DNA of 5,542 nucleotides, from the NCBI GenBank assembly GCA_035550715.1, contig DASZOP010000074.1:1-5542 (forward strand), written 5' to 3'. Below the pieces are notes generated by a model, which was not told where the DNA came from, did no database searches, and saw only the letters and a program-made list of their open reading frames with translations. This document shows positions 5,537 through 5,542 of this stretch, in pieces. Each line of letters opens with the position of its first letter. Positions within the stretch are counted from its first letter, which is position 1. The translations under genes were made by a program, and so were the position numbers. The stretch is from DASRVA01 sp035550715 (GTDB lineage: Bacteria; Gemmatimonadota; Gemmatimonadetes; JACCXV01; JAHWKZ01).

Positions 5537-5542
5537 GATTTT

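Noticed and set aside
1..5542. CRISPR arrays, insertion sequences, tRNA or rRNA genes, or signs of a mobile island
   Set aside because: No spaced identical repeats, transposase-like frames, terminal inverted repeats or tRNA-like folds were seen. Composition is even and the genes are core metabolism.

Overview
The window is a compact, very GC-rich bacterial segment with every gene on the + strand. It holds the 3' part of a haem-biosynthesis operon, two uncharacterised genes that look like its tail, a strong intrinsic terminator, and the promoter/operator region of the next transcription unit. The source is probably an uncultured or little-studied high-GC bacterium. The gene order hemE-hemH-hemY is the one known from Bacillus subtilis, but the base composition is not that of a low-GC Firmicute. 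I cannot name a phylum from the sequence; Acidobacteriota- or Gemmatimonadota-like lineages and actinobacteria are all possible.

Bases 1-4328 encode four successive haem enzymes: glutamate-1-semialdehyde aminotransferase (hemL, 5' end outside the window), uroporphyrinogen decarboxylase (hemE), a Bacillus-type ferrochelatase (hemH/cpfC) and an oxygen-dependent, FAD-containing porphyrinogen oxidase (hemY/cgoX). Each junction is a 4-base overlap in which a non-ATG start shares bases with the preceding TGA stop (GTGA, GTGA, TTGA), so the genes are almost certainly co-transcribed and translationally coupled. Together they cover an early step of the C5 route to 5-aminolevulinate and the late steps from uroporphyrinogen to metalated porphyrin. 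The ferrochelatase has the YGTP form of the N-terminal motif and no cysteines, as in coproporphyrin ferrochelatases. The pathway may therefore run through coproporphyrin, but the decisive gene (chdC/hemQ) is not in the window.

Bases 4333-5402 hold two genes I do not recognise. The first is a small, very basic protein with one hydrophobic segment. The second, coupled to it by an ATGA overlap, is a secreted protein with a signal peptide, an acidic Thr/Pro linker, a compact domain weakly resembling the extracytoplasmic domain of RskA-type anti-sigma factors, and a 74-residue Pro-Glu repeat tail.

Bases 5403-5542 are intergenic. They contain a small inverted repeat, a 10-bp-stem terminator with seven T residues, and, ten bases later, a near-consensus sigma-70 promoter followed by three TGGGN boxes with exactly 10-bp periodicity. 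That arrangement matches the reported MraZ operator, so the gene just beyond the right edge is predicted to be mraZ, the first gene of the division and cell wall (dcw) cluster.
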